Program-made: the position numbers and the translations under genes
Notes under the pieces: generated by a model
What the model saw: only the letters and a program-made list of their open reading frames with translations
Databases searched by the model: none
What the model was told of the DNA's origin: nothing
NCBI GenBank assembly: GCA_035541655.1
Contig: DATKMY010000096.1
Span: 62,001-126,000 of the forward strand
Length of the DNA: 64,000 bases
Direction of reading: 5' to 3'
DNA from: CAIWHR01 sp035541655
GTDB taxonomy: Bacteria; Pseudomonadota; Gammaproteobacteria; Burkholderiales; Casimicrobiaceae
Shown: in pieces, positions 52,613 through 61,885 of the stretch
How positions within the stretch are numbered: position 1 is the first letter of the stretch
Layout of the letters: each line of letters opens with the position of its first letter

Positions 52613-53697
52613 TCGAGGTCGACATCGAGCGGCACCTCGGGGCGTTTCACCTCGACGTGCGGTTCGAGGTCGAAGCGCCGATCGTGGGGCTCTTCGGCCG
52701 CTCGGGCTCGGGCAAGACGAGCGTCGTCAACGCGATCGCCGGCATCGTGCGCCCTTCGCGCGGGACGATCGTCGTCAACGAGGTCTGCCTCTTCGATTCG
52801 GGGAAGGGTATCGACGTCGCCCCGGAGAAGCGCCGGATCGGCTACGTGTTCCAGGATGCGCTGCTCTTTCCCCACATGGATGTGGAAGCGAACCTCGTCT
52901 ACGGCCAGCGGCTACGCGCCCCGGGAGATCGCGTGATCGCGCAGGAGCACGTCGTGGATCTCCTCGGCCTGCGCACGCTGCTGCGACGAAAGCCGCCGAC
53001 GCTCTCGGGCGGCGAGAAGCAGCGGGTCGCGATCGGCCGGGCGCTCTTGGCGCAGCCACGGATCCTGCTGATGGATGAGCCGCTCGCCTCGCTCGACGGC
53101 GCGCGCAGGATGGAGATCCTCGCCTACATCGAGCGCCTGCGCGACGATCTCCGCATCCCGATCGTCTACGTGACGCACTCGGTGGCCGAGATCACGCGCC
53201 TCGCCGACAGAATCGTGGTGCTCTCGAACGGGAAGAGCGCGGCCTTCGGCGCAATCGGCGAGGTGAAGGACCGCCTCGATTTCGAAGGCGCTGCCGAGGG
53301 CTTCGAGGCGGCTTCGATCGTCGAAGCGCGCGTGGCGGCTCACGACGGAGACGACGGCCTGTCGACACTCGCGTTCGACGGCGGCGAGCTCGTCGTGCCC
53401 GGGGTCGACCTGGCGGTCGGCGAGCGTGCGCGCGTGCGCATTCTCGCGCGCGATGTTTCGCTCTCGATCCACAGGCCGGCCGGAATCAGCGTTCTTAACG
53501 TGCTCCGGGCACACGTCGAATCGGTCAGCGAGTCGGGTGATCCGGTCGTCGATGTCAGGCTCGCCGTCGGTCGCGCAACGCTCGTCGCGCGAATCACGCG
53601 CCGATCGGCGCGGGAGCTCGGGATCGCAAGTGGCCAGGCGCTCTATGCGCTTGTCAAGGCGGCGTCGCTCGACTCCAGGGGCGGCGCAGAAGCGTGA
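52609..53697 (+). CDS. modC: ModC, molybdate ABC transporter ATP-binding protein
   Basis: 362-residue ATPase of the molybdate importer. Walker A GRSGSGKTS is near 30-38, the Q-loop in VFQDALLFPHM, the signature LSGGEKQRVAIGRALL near 128-143 and Walker B ILLMDEPLASLD near 150-161. A C-terminal TOBE (Mop) domain (about 290-355, GISVLNVLRAHVESV and RITRRSARELGIASGQALYALVKA) allows feedback binding of molybdate. It overlaps modB by four bases. Confidence 0.97.
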   Translation: MIEVDIERHLGAFHLDVRFEVEAPIVGLFGRSGSGKTSVVNAIAGIVRPSRGTIVVNEVCLFDSGKGIDVAPEKRRIGYVFQDALLFPHMDVEANLVYGQRLRAPGDRVIAQEHVVDLLGLRTLLRRKPPTLSGGEKQRVAIGRALLAQPRILLMDEPLASLDGARRMEILAYIERLRDDLRIPIVYVTHSVAEITRLADRIVVLSNGKSAAFGAIGEVKDRLDFEGAAEGFEAASIVEARVAAHDGDDGLSTLAFDGGELVVPGVDLAVGERARVRILARDVSLSIHRPAGISVLNVLRAHVESVSESGDPVVDVRLAVGRATLVARITRRSARELGIASGQALYALVKAASLDSRGGAEA

Positions 53698-53752
53698 CTC
53701 CCATCCGTCTGCCGATCCGCCATCGAAGCGGACGATCGGCATCGATTGTGGA

Positions 53753-53797
53753 GACGAACGGCCGGCGCCGCCGATTCGTCAACAATGTCGACGAATC
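53753..53797. terminator. alternative hairpins between convergent modC and merR/TPR genes
   Basis: GACGAA (53753-53758) can pair with TTCGTC (53775-53780), and GATTCGTC (53773-53780) can instead pair with GACGAATC (53790-53797). The two stems exclude each other. The site lies in the 130-base gap between convergent genes, so a terminator role is likely. No T-run is present. Confidence 0.35.
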
Positions 53798-53827
53798 CGC
53801 CGGGGGCGCTCGCCCTGTGCAGCGGAC

Positions 53828-54685
53828 CTAGCCGCTGAACTTCCGATACGCGCTCAGGTGCCGCAACGCCTCGCGGCGCATCCCCTTCGCCTCGCACAGG
53901 AGCGCGAGGTTGTAGTGCGCGTCGGCCATCTCGGGGCTCGCTTCCAACGCCTTGCGGTAGAGGCCGGCGGCTTCGGCGCTGCGGTTCGAATCTTCGAGCA
54001 GCACGCCGAGATTGAACAGCGACACGCTGTCGGCACCGCAGCGCGCGAGCCCCAGACGGTAGATCGATTCCGCTTCGCGCAGCCGACCCTGTTGGTGCAG
54101 CATCCGGCCGAGGTTGGTGTACGCGGGGCCGTATTTCGGGTCGACGGCGATCGCCTGGCGATACGCGTTGCAGGAGGCCTCGGGATCTTCCTCTTCGAGG
54201 CTCATCGCCCGGCGGAACCACTCGTCACCGGTGGGCGCGGGTGACGCCGCAGGCGCGCTGCGGGGGACAGCGGGCGCGGACTCGGCGGACGGCTGATCGA
54301 TGAACGAAACGCCGCGGCGCGGCGTCGACTCGACGGTGAAGCCGAGCACGTACTGCCCGTCCTCGGGCTGCCATTGCCGGTCGCCTTCGCTGACGACGAC
54401 CGCATCGCCCTGGGCTTCGATCCGCAGCGGGCCACGCGGAATCTCGTGGGGGAGCTGAGACTTCAAGCGGCGCAGCGAGCGCAGGATCCGCGTCGAAGAA
54501 AGCCCGGCCTCGGTGAGCCCGCGTGCGGCGCGCAGCATCACGAGGTCCTGGAACGTGAAGCGATACTCCTTCCTGCGCCCACGCGCGGGAGAAACGAAGC
54601 CGGCATCGATCAACCCGGTGACGATCGACCGCGACAGACCGAGGAGCTTGCTGACCTCGCTTAAGGAGTACCCCTGCTCGGACAC
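53828..54685 (-). CDS. MerR-type HTH plus tetratricopeptide repeat protein, ku operon
   Basis: 285 residues with two parts. The N-terminal MerR-like winged helix (about 6-75; YSLSEVSKLLGLSRSIVTGLIDAGF, then RRKEYRFTFQDLVMLRAARGL) lacks the usual C-terminal effector domain. After a linker with Pro/Ala-rich segment (about 130-150), three or four TPR repeats follow (about 155-280; DPEASCNAYRQAIAVDPKYG, AYTNLGRMLHQQGRLREAESI, DAHYNLALLCEAKGMRREAL). The start is GTG. It begins 16 bases after the ku stop, so it is probably co-transcribed with ku. A DNA-binding regulator or protein-docking factor for end joining is inferred from context only. Confidence 0.85.
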   Translation of the reverse strand: MSEQGYSLSEVSKLLGLSRSIVTGLIDAGFVSPARGRRKEYRFTFQDLVMLRAARGLTEAGLSSTRILRSLRRLKSQLPHEIPRGPLRIEAQGDAVVVSEGDRQWQPEDGQYVLGFTVESTPRRGVSFIDQPSAESAPAVPRSAPAASPAPTGDEWFRRAMSLEEEDPEASCNAYRQAIAVDPKYGPAYTNLGRMLHQQGRLREAESIYRLGLARCGADSVSLFNLGVLLEDSNRSAEAAGLYRKALEASPEMADAHYNLALLCEAKGMRREALRHLSAYRKFSG

Positions 54686-54701
54686 CGTGTGTCGACTTCG
54701 A

Positions 54702-55613
54702 CTAACGCTTGCTCACCTTGCGGCGGGGTTGCTCGACTTCCTGAGCGACCTTCTTCGGCGGCTTGCGCTGCGCCGACTTGAGCTCCACCGCCGGCGGTTG
54801 AACCGGAGCCGGCTTCCCGGCCGCCCTCTTCGGCGCGCCCTTTTGCAGGCTGGCGCGCAGCGCCTCCATCAGGTCGATGACCTGTGCGCCGCCCTGATCG
54901 GGTTCGCTCGGCGAAATCGCGATCTCCTGGCCCTCGACCTTGCGCTGAATGGCGGCCTCGATCCGCTTCTTGACGTCGTCCTCGTAGTGCGTCGGATCGA
55001 ACGCCTTCGACGAGATCTGCGCGATCAGCTGCTTCGCGAGCGCGAGCTCGTTTTCCTTGACCGGGGCTTCCTCGATCTCGACGTCCTCGATGGTGCGCAC
55101 TTCCGGCTCGTAGAGGAGCTGCTGCATCACGAGCCCGCCGGCGACCGGACGGATCTGGACGATGTACTGCTTCCCCCGTGCAGCGTAGCGGCCGACTGCC
55201 GTTTGCTTCGTCTGCCGCATGCTTTCGGCGAGGAGCGCGTAGGGTTTCGCTCCGCCCTTGTCGGGCCCCAGGTAGTACGCCTTGTCGTAGTAGATCGGGT
55301 CGATGCTCTCGGCGGGCACGAACTCGCTGATCTCGACGGTCTGCGTGCCCTTTTCCTCCATCTCCTTCAATTCCTCGGGCGTGAACGTCACGTACTGGTC
55401 CTTCGCGAACTCGTAGCCTTTCACCATGTCGGCGCGCTCGACGACCACGCCTTCCTTCGCGCACACGTATTGCTGCTTGAGCCGCGAACCGTCGGTGCTG
55501 TGCAACAGGTTGAAGGAGATCGCAGCCGACGGTTGCGTCGCCGAATAGAGCTTGACGGGTATCGAAACCATCCCGAACGAGACTGTGATCGAAGCTATAG
55601 CGCGAGCCGCCAT
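54702..55613 (-). CDS. ku: Ku, non-homologous end-joining DNA end-binding protein
   Basis: 303-residue bacterial Ku, which forms a homodimeric ring on double-strand DNA ends and recruits LigD. The opening AARAIASITVSFGMVSIPVKLY is characteristic, then ISFNLLHSTDGSRLKQQYVC and VERADMVKGYEFAKDQYV. The C-terminal extension is basic (KRAAGKP, RRKVSKR), as in Ku proteins that bind DNA and LigD. It is divergent from ligD with a shared 161-base control region and followed by the MerR/TPR gene. Confidence 0.97.
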   Translation of the reverse strand: MAARAIASITVSFGMVSIPVKLYSATQPSAAISFNLLHSTDGSRLKQQYVCAKEGVVVERADMVKGYEFAKDQYVTFTPEELKEMEEKGTQTVEISEFVPAESIDPIYYDKAYYLGPDKGGAKPYALLAESMRQTKQTAVGRYAARGKQYIVQIRPVAGGLVMQQLLYEPEVRTIEDVEIEEAPVKENELALAKQLIAQISSKAFDPTHYEDDVKKRIEAAIQRKVEGQEIAISPSEPDQGGAQVIDLMEALRASLQKGAPKRAAGKPAPVQPPAVELKSAQRKPPKKVAQEVEQPRRKVSKR

Positions 55614-55687
55614 CCTGGCCTCCGCAGCGACGGATATTCAACTCATCCTGCCAAATCGGACTCGAAACTTCAAGCAGTCGACCTCCT

Positions 55688-55713
55688 ACAAGCTTGTTTA
55701 GTAAGGGGCTTGT
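55688..55713. promoter_or_regulatory. ku/ligD shared control region with palindrome
   Basis: ACAAGCTTGT (55688-55697) is a perfect 10-bp palindrome, and its right half GCTTGT recurs at 55708-55713. It lies about midway in the 161-base gap between the divergent ku and ligD genes, an AT-richer patch. It could be an operator, perhaps for the MerR/TPR protein, but there is no direct evidence. Confidence 0.3.
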
Positions 55714-55774
55714 CGCATTTTCCCGCGCGCGGTACTTTGCGGAATCCAGATTTCGCGCCTGCCATTCCACGCCC

Positions 55775-58537
55775 ATGGGCCTCGAACGCTATCGCCAGAA
55801 GCGCAATTTCGGCGTCACGCCCGAGCCCGAGGGCGAGGTTGGAGCGAAGACCGGCGCGGCGCTCCGCTTCGTCATCCAGAAGCACGCGGCGCGGCGCCTG
55901 CACTACGATTTCCGGCTCGAGCTCGACGGCGTGATGCTGAGCTGGGCGGTGCCCAAAGGTCCGAGCCTCGATCCGAACGACAAGCGCCTCGCGATGCACG
56001 TCGAGGATCATCCGCTCGAATACGGCGACTTCGAAGGCGTGATCCCAGCGAAGCAGTACGGTGCGGGAACCGTGATGCTGTGGGACCGCGGGACGTGGAT
56101 TCCGAAATCGGACCCGCGGGAAGGGGTCGCGAAGGGGCGTCTCAAATTCGATTTGAGCGGCGAGAAGCTTCACGGCGGCTGGAATCTCGTGCGGAGCCGC
56201 AGCGGCAAATACGGCGGCGAGAGCTGGCTGCTGATCAAGGAGGCCGACGCGTACGCCCGTCTCGGCGCAGCCGCCGCGATCGTTGACGACATGCCGGACA
56301 GCGTCGCGACGGGACGGAGCATCGAGGAAATCGCGGCGAGCGCCGATCGCGTCTGGCATTCGAACAAATCGGCGGCCGCCAACGTCGAGGCCGGCGCGAT
56401 CGCGAGGGCGAAGCCTCTTCCCGGCATCGGCAAGGTGCCGGGCGCGCGCAAGGCCGCGATGCCGAGCTTCATCGAGCCCGAGCTCGCGACGCTGATGAAG
56501 GCGCCGCCCGACGGCGCGAAGTGGATCCACGAGATCAAGTACGACGGCTACCGGATGCTGTGCCGGATCGCCGACGGATCCGCGCGGATGATCTCGCGCA
56601 ACAGGAAGGATTGGACGGGAAACTTCGAGGCGGTGGCGGAAGCCGCGGCCCGGCTTCCGGTGAAGACCGCGTGGCTCGACGGCGAAGTCGTTGCGTTCGA
56701 CGCGGAGGGACGATCGAGCTTCCAGGCGCTGCAAAACGCGCTCACCGCGTCGCCCGCGGCGGACCTCGGCTATCTCGTGTTCGATCTGCTCTATCTCGAC
56801 GGATTCGATCTGACGCGTGTCACGCTGGCCGAGCGCAAGAGACTGCTGCAGTCGCTCCTCGCGGACGCAAGCGGTGGCATTCGCTACAGCGATCACTTCA
56901 GCGTGCCAGGCCGGGCATTTCTCGAGAACGTCCGCAAGCTCGGCCTCGAGGGGATGGTCTCGAAGCGCGCCGATCTCCCGCATCACGACGGACGCGGCAC
57001 CGCATGGATCAAGGTCAAGTGCCAGCGGCGCCAGGAGATGGTCGTCGGCGGCTACACCGAGCCCGGGGGATCGCGCCACGGCTTCGGAGCCCTGTTGCTC
57101 GGCGTGTACGAAGGAGCGAAGCTTCGCTACTCCGGGCGCGTGGGCACGGGCTTCGACGACGCGGCACTCGCGAGCATCAAACAGAAGCTCGACAAGCTCG
57201 AGCAGCCGAAGAGCCCGTTCGAGAATCCACCGACCGGCGCGGACGCGCGCGGCGTCCATTGGCTGCGCCCCACCCTAGTCGCCGAGGTCGAGTTCACCGA
57301 GTGGACGGCCGACGGAACGCTGCGCCACCCGTCCTTCGTCGGCCTGCGCGCCGACAAGCGCGCCACCGACGTCGTGCGTGAAATCGAGCGCGCTGCGAAT
57401 GAACAACCGCCGGGGGATGCAGCGGCCCAGGCCGCCTCGGCGGTCGCCGATCCCATCCCGCTGGAAGGGCCCAAGGCCCGCGCGGCAGCGAGGAGCTACG
57501 TCGCGAAGAAGGGGCGCTCTGCCGCGAAGGAAGCCGTCGCGGCGAAAACTCCGAGGTCGTGCAGCACCGCGAAGAGCGTGCCAGCGAACCCACCGAAGGA
57601 GCGCTTCGCTGCCCCAAGCGTGCGGGCGAGCGCGCGCGGATCGATCGCCGGCATCGCGCTCACGAACCCCGACAAGGTTCTCTATCCGGAAGCGGGCGTC
57701 ACGAAGCGCGACCTCGCGCGCTTCTACGAGCGCATCGCCGATTGGATCCTCCCGCACTTCGAGCAACGACCGCTCACGCTGCTGCGCTGTCCCAACGGGT
57801 GGGACAAGCCGTGCTTCTACCAGAAGAACGCCGATGCGAGCGTGATCGACGCGATCGATCGCGTGAAGGTTCCCGCGAGCAACGGCAAGACGTCGCTCTA
57901 CATGATGGCGAACTCGCTCACCGCGATCGTCGGTCTCGTGCAGATGGGAACGCTCGAGCTTCATCCGTGGGGCTCGACTGCCGGTCGGCTCGGCTACCCC
58001 GACCGGCTGACCTTCGATCTCGATCCCGACGACCAGGTGACCTGGGACGACCTGAAGCAGGCGGCGCTCCTCGTGAAGACGCTGCTCGAGAACGTCGGGC
58101 TGCAGCCGTTCGTCAAGACGACCGGCGGCAAGGGATTGCACGTCGTCGTCGCCATCGAGCCGACCACCGAGTGGGAAGACGCGAAGAACTTCACCAAGGC
58201 CGCCGCGGAGCTCCTGGAACGCACGTTTCCGGACCGCTTCACGTCGAAGCTGCTCAAGGTGTCGCGCGGCGGCAAGGTCTTCATCGACTATCTGCGCAAT
58301 GCGGAGGGCGCGACTGCGGTCGGCGCGTATTCGCTGCGCGCCCGGGCCAACGCGCCAGTCTCCACGCCGATCGAGTGGAAAGAGCTCGAGCGGGACGTCC
58401 GCTTCCATCACTTCGATGTGGGACGCGTGCTCGAGCGCTACGCGAAGCTCAAGCGCGACCCTTGGGCGGGAATCGCCAAATCGGCCCGACCGCTCGACAA
58501 GGCACGGATGGCCAAGGTCGGATACGTGAAGAAGTAG
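55775..58537 (+). CDS. ligD: LigD, multifunctional NHEJ DNA ligase D
   Basis: 920-residue repair enzyme with three domains in the order phosphoesterase-ligase-polymerase. The PE domain (about 10-165) has FVIQKHAARRLHYDFRLE and HVEDHPLEYGDFEG. The ATP-dependent ligase (about 230-535) has the nucleotidylated lysine K255 in EIKYDGYR. The POL/primase domain (about 625-905) has LTNPDKVLYPEAGVTKRDLA, LRCPNGWDKPCFYQKN and the metal-binding RLTFDLDPDD. A Lys/Ala-rich linker joins LIG and POL. I chose the ATG at 55775, which gives the standard GLERYRQKRNFG start. It is divergent from ku. Confidence 0.97.
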   Translation: MGLERYRQKRNFGVTPEPEGEVGAKTGAALRFVIQKHAARRLHYDFRLELDGVMLSWAVPKGPSLDPNDKRLAMHVEDHPLEYGDFEGVIPAKQYGAGTVMLWDRGTWIPKSDPREGVAKGRLKFDLSGEKLHGGWNLVRSRSGKYGGESWLLIKEADAYARLGAAAAIVDDMPDSVATGRSIEEIAASADRVWHSNKSAAANVEAGAIARAKPLPGIGKVPGARKAAMPSFIEPELATLMKAPPDGAKWIHEIKYDGYRMLCRIADGSARMISRNRKDWTGNFEAVAEAAARLPVKTAWLDGEVVAFDAEGRSSFQALQNALTASPAADLGYLVFDLLYLDGFDLTRVTLAERKRLLQSLLADASGGIRYSDHFSVPGRAFLENVRKLGLEGMVSKRADLPHHDGRGTAWIKVKCQRRQEMVVGGYTEPGGSRHGFGALLLGVYEGAKLRYSGRVGTGFDDAALASIKQKLDKLEQPKSPFENPPTGADARGVHWLRPTLVAEVEFTEWTADGTLRHPSFVGLRADKRATDVVREIERAANEQPPGDAAAQAASAVADPIPLEGPKARAAARSYVAKKGRSAAKEAVAAKTPRSCSTAKSVPANPPKERFAAPSVRASARGSIAGIALTNPDKVLYPEAGVTKRDLARFYERIADWILPHFEQRPLTLLRCPNGWDKPCFYQKNADASVIDAIDRVKVPASNGKTSLYMMANSLTAIVGLVQMGTLELHPWGSTAGRLGYPDRLTFDLDPDDQVTWDDLKQAALLVKTLLENVGLQPFVKTTGGKGLHVVVAIEPTTEWEDAKNFTKAAAELLERTFPDRFTSKLLKVSRGGKVFIDYLRNAEGATAVGAYSLRARANAPVSTPIEWKELERDVRFHHFDVGRVLERYAKLKRDPWAGIAKSARPLDKARMAKVGYVKK

Positions 58538-58634
58538 GCCGAGCGCCTGCGGCGCAACGCCCCGGGTGTCGATCCTTGCCTTGCGCCTGCCGGGAGTAGT
58601 ATTGGGTCTCCCTCTCAGCTCAGCCCGCGCACCT

Positions 58635-61253
58635 GTGCCGAATTCCCTCATTCGTCTCACAGCGATCGCATTGCTGCCGGTGTGCTCCGGCATCGTCGCT
58701 GCGCAGAGCGCGCCTGCGAGCGCCGTCGAGCCGCCGACCCTTCGGCTCCCCGCCGGGGCGCATCCGACGCGCTACGCGCTCACCCTAACCATCGTGCCGG
58801 GCGAGCCCAAAGCTCACGGCGAGATCGCGATCGACGTCGAGCTCGACAGGCCGCATACCGTACTGTGGCTCAACGCCGACTCGCTCGACGTGACCCGTGC
58901 AGATGTCGAGTCGGGAGAGGCGCGCGTTTCGTTGCTGTCGGGGCACGAGCAGTTCGTCGGGCTCGCGTTCGATCCGGCGCTGGCTGCGGGCATGCATCGC
59001 GTGAAGCTCGTGTTCGAAGCGGAGCAGAGCCGCAATTCGACGCGCGGCATCTTCACGCTCGAGGACGGCGGAGCGTGGTACACGATGACGCAGTTCGAGG
59101 CGTTGTCGGCGCGGCGCGCCTTTCCTTGCTTCGACGAACCCGGCTTCAAGACGCCGTGGCAGCTGACGCTGCGCTTGCCCCGCGGGCTCGTCGCGGTGTC
59201 GAACACCCGCGTCGAGTCGGAGACCTCGAGCGACGACGGATTCCAGACCGTGCGCTTCGCCGAGACGCGGCCGCTGCCTTCGTATCTGGTGGCGTTCGCC
59301 GTGGGCTCGTGGGAAATCATCGATCTGGGCAATGTGGGCGCGAAGCCGACGCCGACGCGAATCATCGTGCCGCGCGGACGGACGGCCGATGCGGAGTTCG
59401 TAAAGAGCGCCTATCCGGAGCTCTTCGCCCGCGTTGAGTCGTATTTCGGCACCGCGTATCCGTTTGAGAAGCTCGACCACATCACGATCCCGATCACCGT
59501 CAACTTCGCGATGGAGAACGCGGGCCTCATCACCTACGGTGCACCGGGGCTGCTCGCGAAACCCGGTGCCGCGACGCCGCGCTTCCGACGCGGCGCGGCG
59601 AACGTCGGCACCCACGAGATCTCGCACATGTGGTTCGGCGACCTCGTCACGATGGCCTGGTGGGACGACCTCTGGCTCAACGAAGCGTTCGCGACATGGA
59701 TGGCCGAAAAGATCGTCCATCAGTGGCGGCCCGACTATGACCGCGGCGCCGCGCGCATCGGGGAGCGTGCCGATGCGATCGACGCCGACGCGCTCGTTTC
59801 GGCACGCAAGATCCGCGAGCCGATCGTCAACCGCGGAGACATCTTCAAGGCGTTCGACCACATCACCTACCAGAAAGGCGCGACGGTGATCGCGATGTTC
59901 GAGGGCTGGGTCGGGGAGGAACCGTTTCGCAGCGGAGTGAGGAGCTACATCGAGGCCCACCGTGACGCGTCGGCGACATCGGCGGACTTCCTCGCGGCGG
60001 TCGAACAGGCGAGCCGCAAGCCGGTGACGTCCGCGTTCAACACCTTTCTCAACCAGAACGGCGTCCCGCAGCTCGACGTTCGGGTGCAGTGCGGAAAGGA
60101 CGGTGCGCAGCTTGCGCTGACGCAACATCGGCTCGATCTGATCGGGGCGACGAAGGAAGCGGCGCAGCGATGGCAGATCCCCGTCTGCGTGCGTTATGGC
60201 GCCGGCGCAGTCTCATCGCACGAAGCATGCACGTTGATGACCGAGGCGTCGACGAACCTGCCACTCGCGGGCGGCTGTCCCGCGTTCGTTTTCGCCAACG
60301 CGGGCGGCCGCGGCTACTACGTGCCCGACTATCGGGATGGGCTGCTTGCGAAGCTCGAGGCGAACCGCGAACAGCTGTCCGTCGCCGAATACGAAAGCTT
60401 CCTCCTCGACCTGAAAGCGCTCGTGCGCGCGGGCTCGGTCACCAGCGCACAGGCGCTGCGCTGGGCGCGATTCGGCGCGGCCGCGCCCGATCGCCACGTT
60501 GTCGTGGCCGCCGTGGATCTCGCTGAGTTCGTCGGCAACACGACCGTCGTCGACGCTGATCGGCCGAAGTACTCGCGCTTCGTGCGCGAAGTGTTCGGGC
60601 CGCGCGCGAAAGCACTCGGCTTCAAGCCGAGAGCCAGCGAGAGCGACGACGACCAGCTACTCCGGCGAACGCTGCTGCGCTTCGTCGCACCCGAGGATCC
60701 CGCGCTCGCCGCGGAAGCGCGACGGCTGGCGCACGCGTGGATCCGCGACAAATCGGCGATCGATCCAGGGATGGTCGACGTCGTACTGGTCACCGCGGGA
60801 CGCACCGGCGACGCAGCGACGTTCGACGCGCTGTTGGCCGAGGCGAAGGCGACGAAAGACCGCCTCGAGCGTCGCTACCTGATGATGGCGCTGTTCGCCT
60901 TCAGCGATCCGGTGCTCGCGACGAAGGGATTCTCGCTGCTGCTCGATCCGACGTTCGACGTCCGGGAATCGTGGACCGCGTTGGGAAATGGCTTCTGGTG
61001 GAATCCGGCGCGGCGCGCGACCAACGACTACATCATGGCGAACTTCGACACGCTGGCGAGGAGCGTCGGGACCGAAGAGCCCGGCCGCTGGCCGATCTTC
61101 GCGTCGGGGCTGTGCACCGAGCGTGATCGCGTCGAGCTGGAGGCATTCTGGAAACCGCGCGTATCGAACTACGCGTCGGCAAGCCGCGAGCTCGCGAGCA
61201 CCGTCGAGTCGATCGATCTCTGCGCGCGCGTGCGGACGGCGAACAGGCGCTAA
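58635..61253 (+). CDS. M1 family zinc metallo-aminopeptidase, exported
   Basis: 872 residues from the GTG at 58635, which gives a clean signal peptide (SLIRLTAIALLPVCSGIVAAQ); a GTG at 58566 would add 23 residues. It is a gluzincin aminopeptidase: exopeptidase motif NFAMENAG near 290-297, zinc site HEISHMWFGDL at 327-337 and third ligand E350 in WLNEAF. The long C-terminal region is the ERAP1-like helical domain. It probably trims peptides in the periplasm. It starts about 100 bases after ligD. Confidence 0.94.
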   Translation: MPNSLIRLTAIALLPVCSGIVAAQSAPASAVEPPTLRLPAGAHPTRYALTLTIVPGEPKAHGEIAIDVELDRPHTVLWLNADSLDVTRADVESGEARVSLLSGHEQFVGLAFDPALAAGMHRVKLVFEAEQSRNSTRGIFTLEDGGAWYTMTQFEALSARRAFPCFDEPGFKTPWQLTLRLPRGLVAVSNTRVESETSSDDGFQTVRFAETRPLPSYLVAFAVGSWEIIDLGNVGAKPTPTRIIVPRGRTADAEFVKSAYPELFARVESYFGTAYPFEKLDHITIPITVNFAMENAGLITYGAPGLLAKPGAATPRFRRGAANVGTHEISHMWFGDLVTMAWWDDLWLNEAFATWMAEKIVHQWRPDYDRGAARIGERADAIDADALVSARKIREPIVNRGDIFKAFDHITYQKGATVIAMFEGWVGEEPFRSGVRSYIEAHRDASATSADFLAAVEQASRKPVTSAFNTFLNQNGVPQLDVRVQCGKDGAQLALTQHRLDLIGATKEAAQRWQIPVCVRYGAGAVSSHEACTLMTEASTNLPLAGGCPAFVFANAGGRGYYVPDYRDGLLAKLEANREQLSVAEYESFLLDLKALVRAGSVTSAQALRWARFGAAAPDRHVVVAAVDLAEFVGNTTVVDADRPKYSRFVREVFGPRAKALGFKPRASESDDDQLLRRTLLRFVAPEDPALAAEARRLAHAWIRDKSAIDPGMVDVVLVTAGRTGDAATFDALLAEAKATKDRLERRYLMMALFAFSDPVLATKGFSLLLDPTFDVRESWTALGNGFWWNPARRATNDYIMANFDTLARSVGTEEPGRWPIFASGLCTERDRVELEAFWKPRVSNYASASRELASTVESIDLCARVRTANRR

Positions 61254-61344
61254 GGGGTTGCTCGACGCCACGACGAGATGCATGCGGCCACATCTATTCG
61301 GCCAGGGTTTATGATTCCTTTCTCGCCCTGAGACTGCTATCTCC

Positions 61345-61824
61345 ATGTCACCGATTCTGTTACGCGTTTCCCGCATCGCAATCGCTGCATTGCTGCTGTC
61401 TCTCGCTACGCTCGCGCGCGCCGACGAGGTCGGCTGTACCTCCACAACCTTTCACCTGTTCTCGCCGAACGACAAGGTGTGCGTGATGGCGTTCAACGAT
61501 CCGGACATCGACGGCATCACCTGTCACATCAGCCAGGCGAAGACGGGAGGATGGAAGGGCGCGGCGGGTGTCGCCGAAGACCCCTCCCGCTTTTCGATCA
61601 CCTGCCATCAGTTCGGCCCGATCACGCTGCCACCCAACCTCGACCGGGAAAAGAGCGTGTTCAGCGAGAGCACTTCGCTGATCTTCAAGAACACGAAGGT
61701 TGTCCGGATGTTCGACGCGAAGCGGAATACGCTGGTCTACGTCGCGATCAGCAAGCGCGTGCTCGAAGGCTCACCGATGAATGCGATCTCGGCGGTGCCG
61801 ATCATCCCCTGGGCAGGTCGGTAG
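61345..61824 (+). CDS. creA: CreA family protein, periplasmic
   Basis: 159-residue secreted protein with a signal peptide (IAALLLSLATLARA) and the CreA landmarks VGCTSTTFHLFSPNDKVCV, FNDPDIDGITCHIS, GVAEDPSRFSITCHQ and FKNTKVVRMFDAKRNTLVYV. The four cysteines may form disulfides. The function of CreA is not known. It lies 91 bases after the aminopeptidase gene. Confidence 0.94.
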   Translation: MSPILLRVSRIAIAALLLSLATLARADEVGCTSTTFHLFSPNDKVCVMAFNDPDIDGITCHISQAKTGGWKGAAGVAEDPSRFSITCHQFGPITLPPNLDREKSVFSESTSLIFKNTKVVRMFDAKRNTLVYVAISKRVLEGSPMNAISAVPIIPWAGR

Positions 61825-61885
61825 CGGCCGGCTCGCCTGCGCTTCCACAGAAAGGCTGCAGCTCAGCCGCAACCAGGCGTGTTCC

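Noticed and set aside
51920..53697. Second-frame open reading across modB into modC suggesting a fused ModBC
   Set aside because: ModB and ModC are in different frames with an ATGA overlap. They are two separate proteins.
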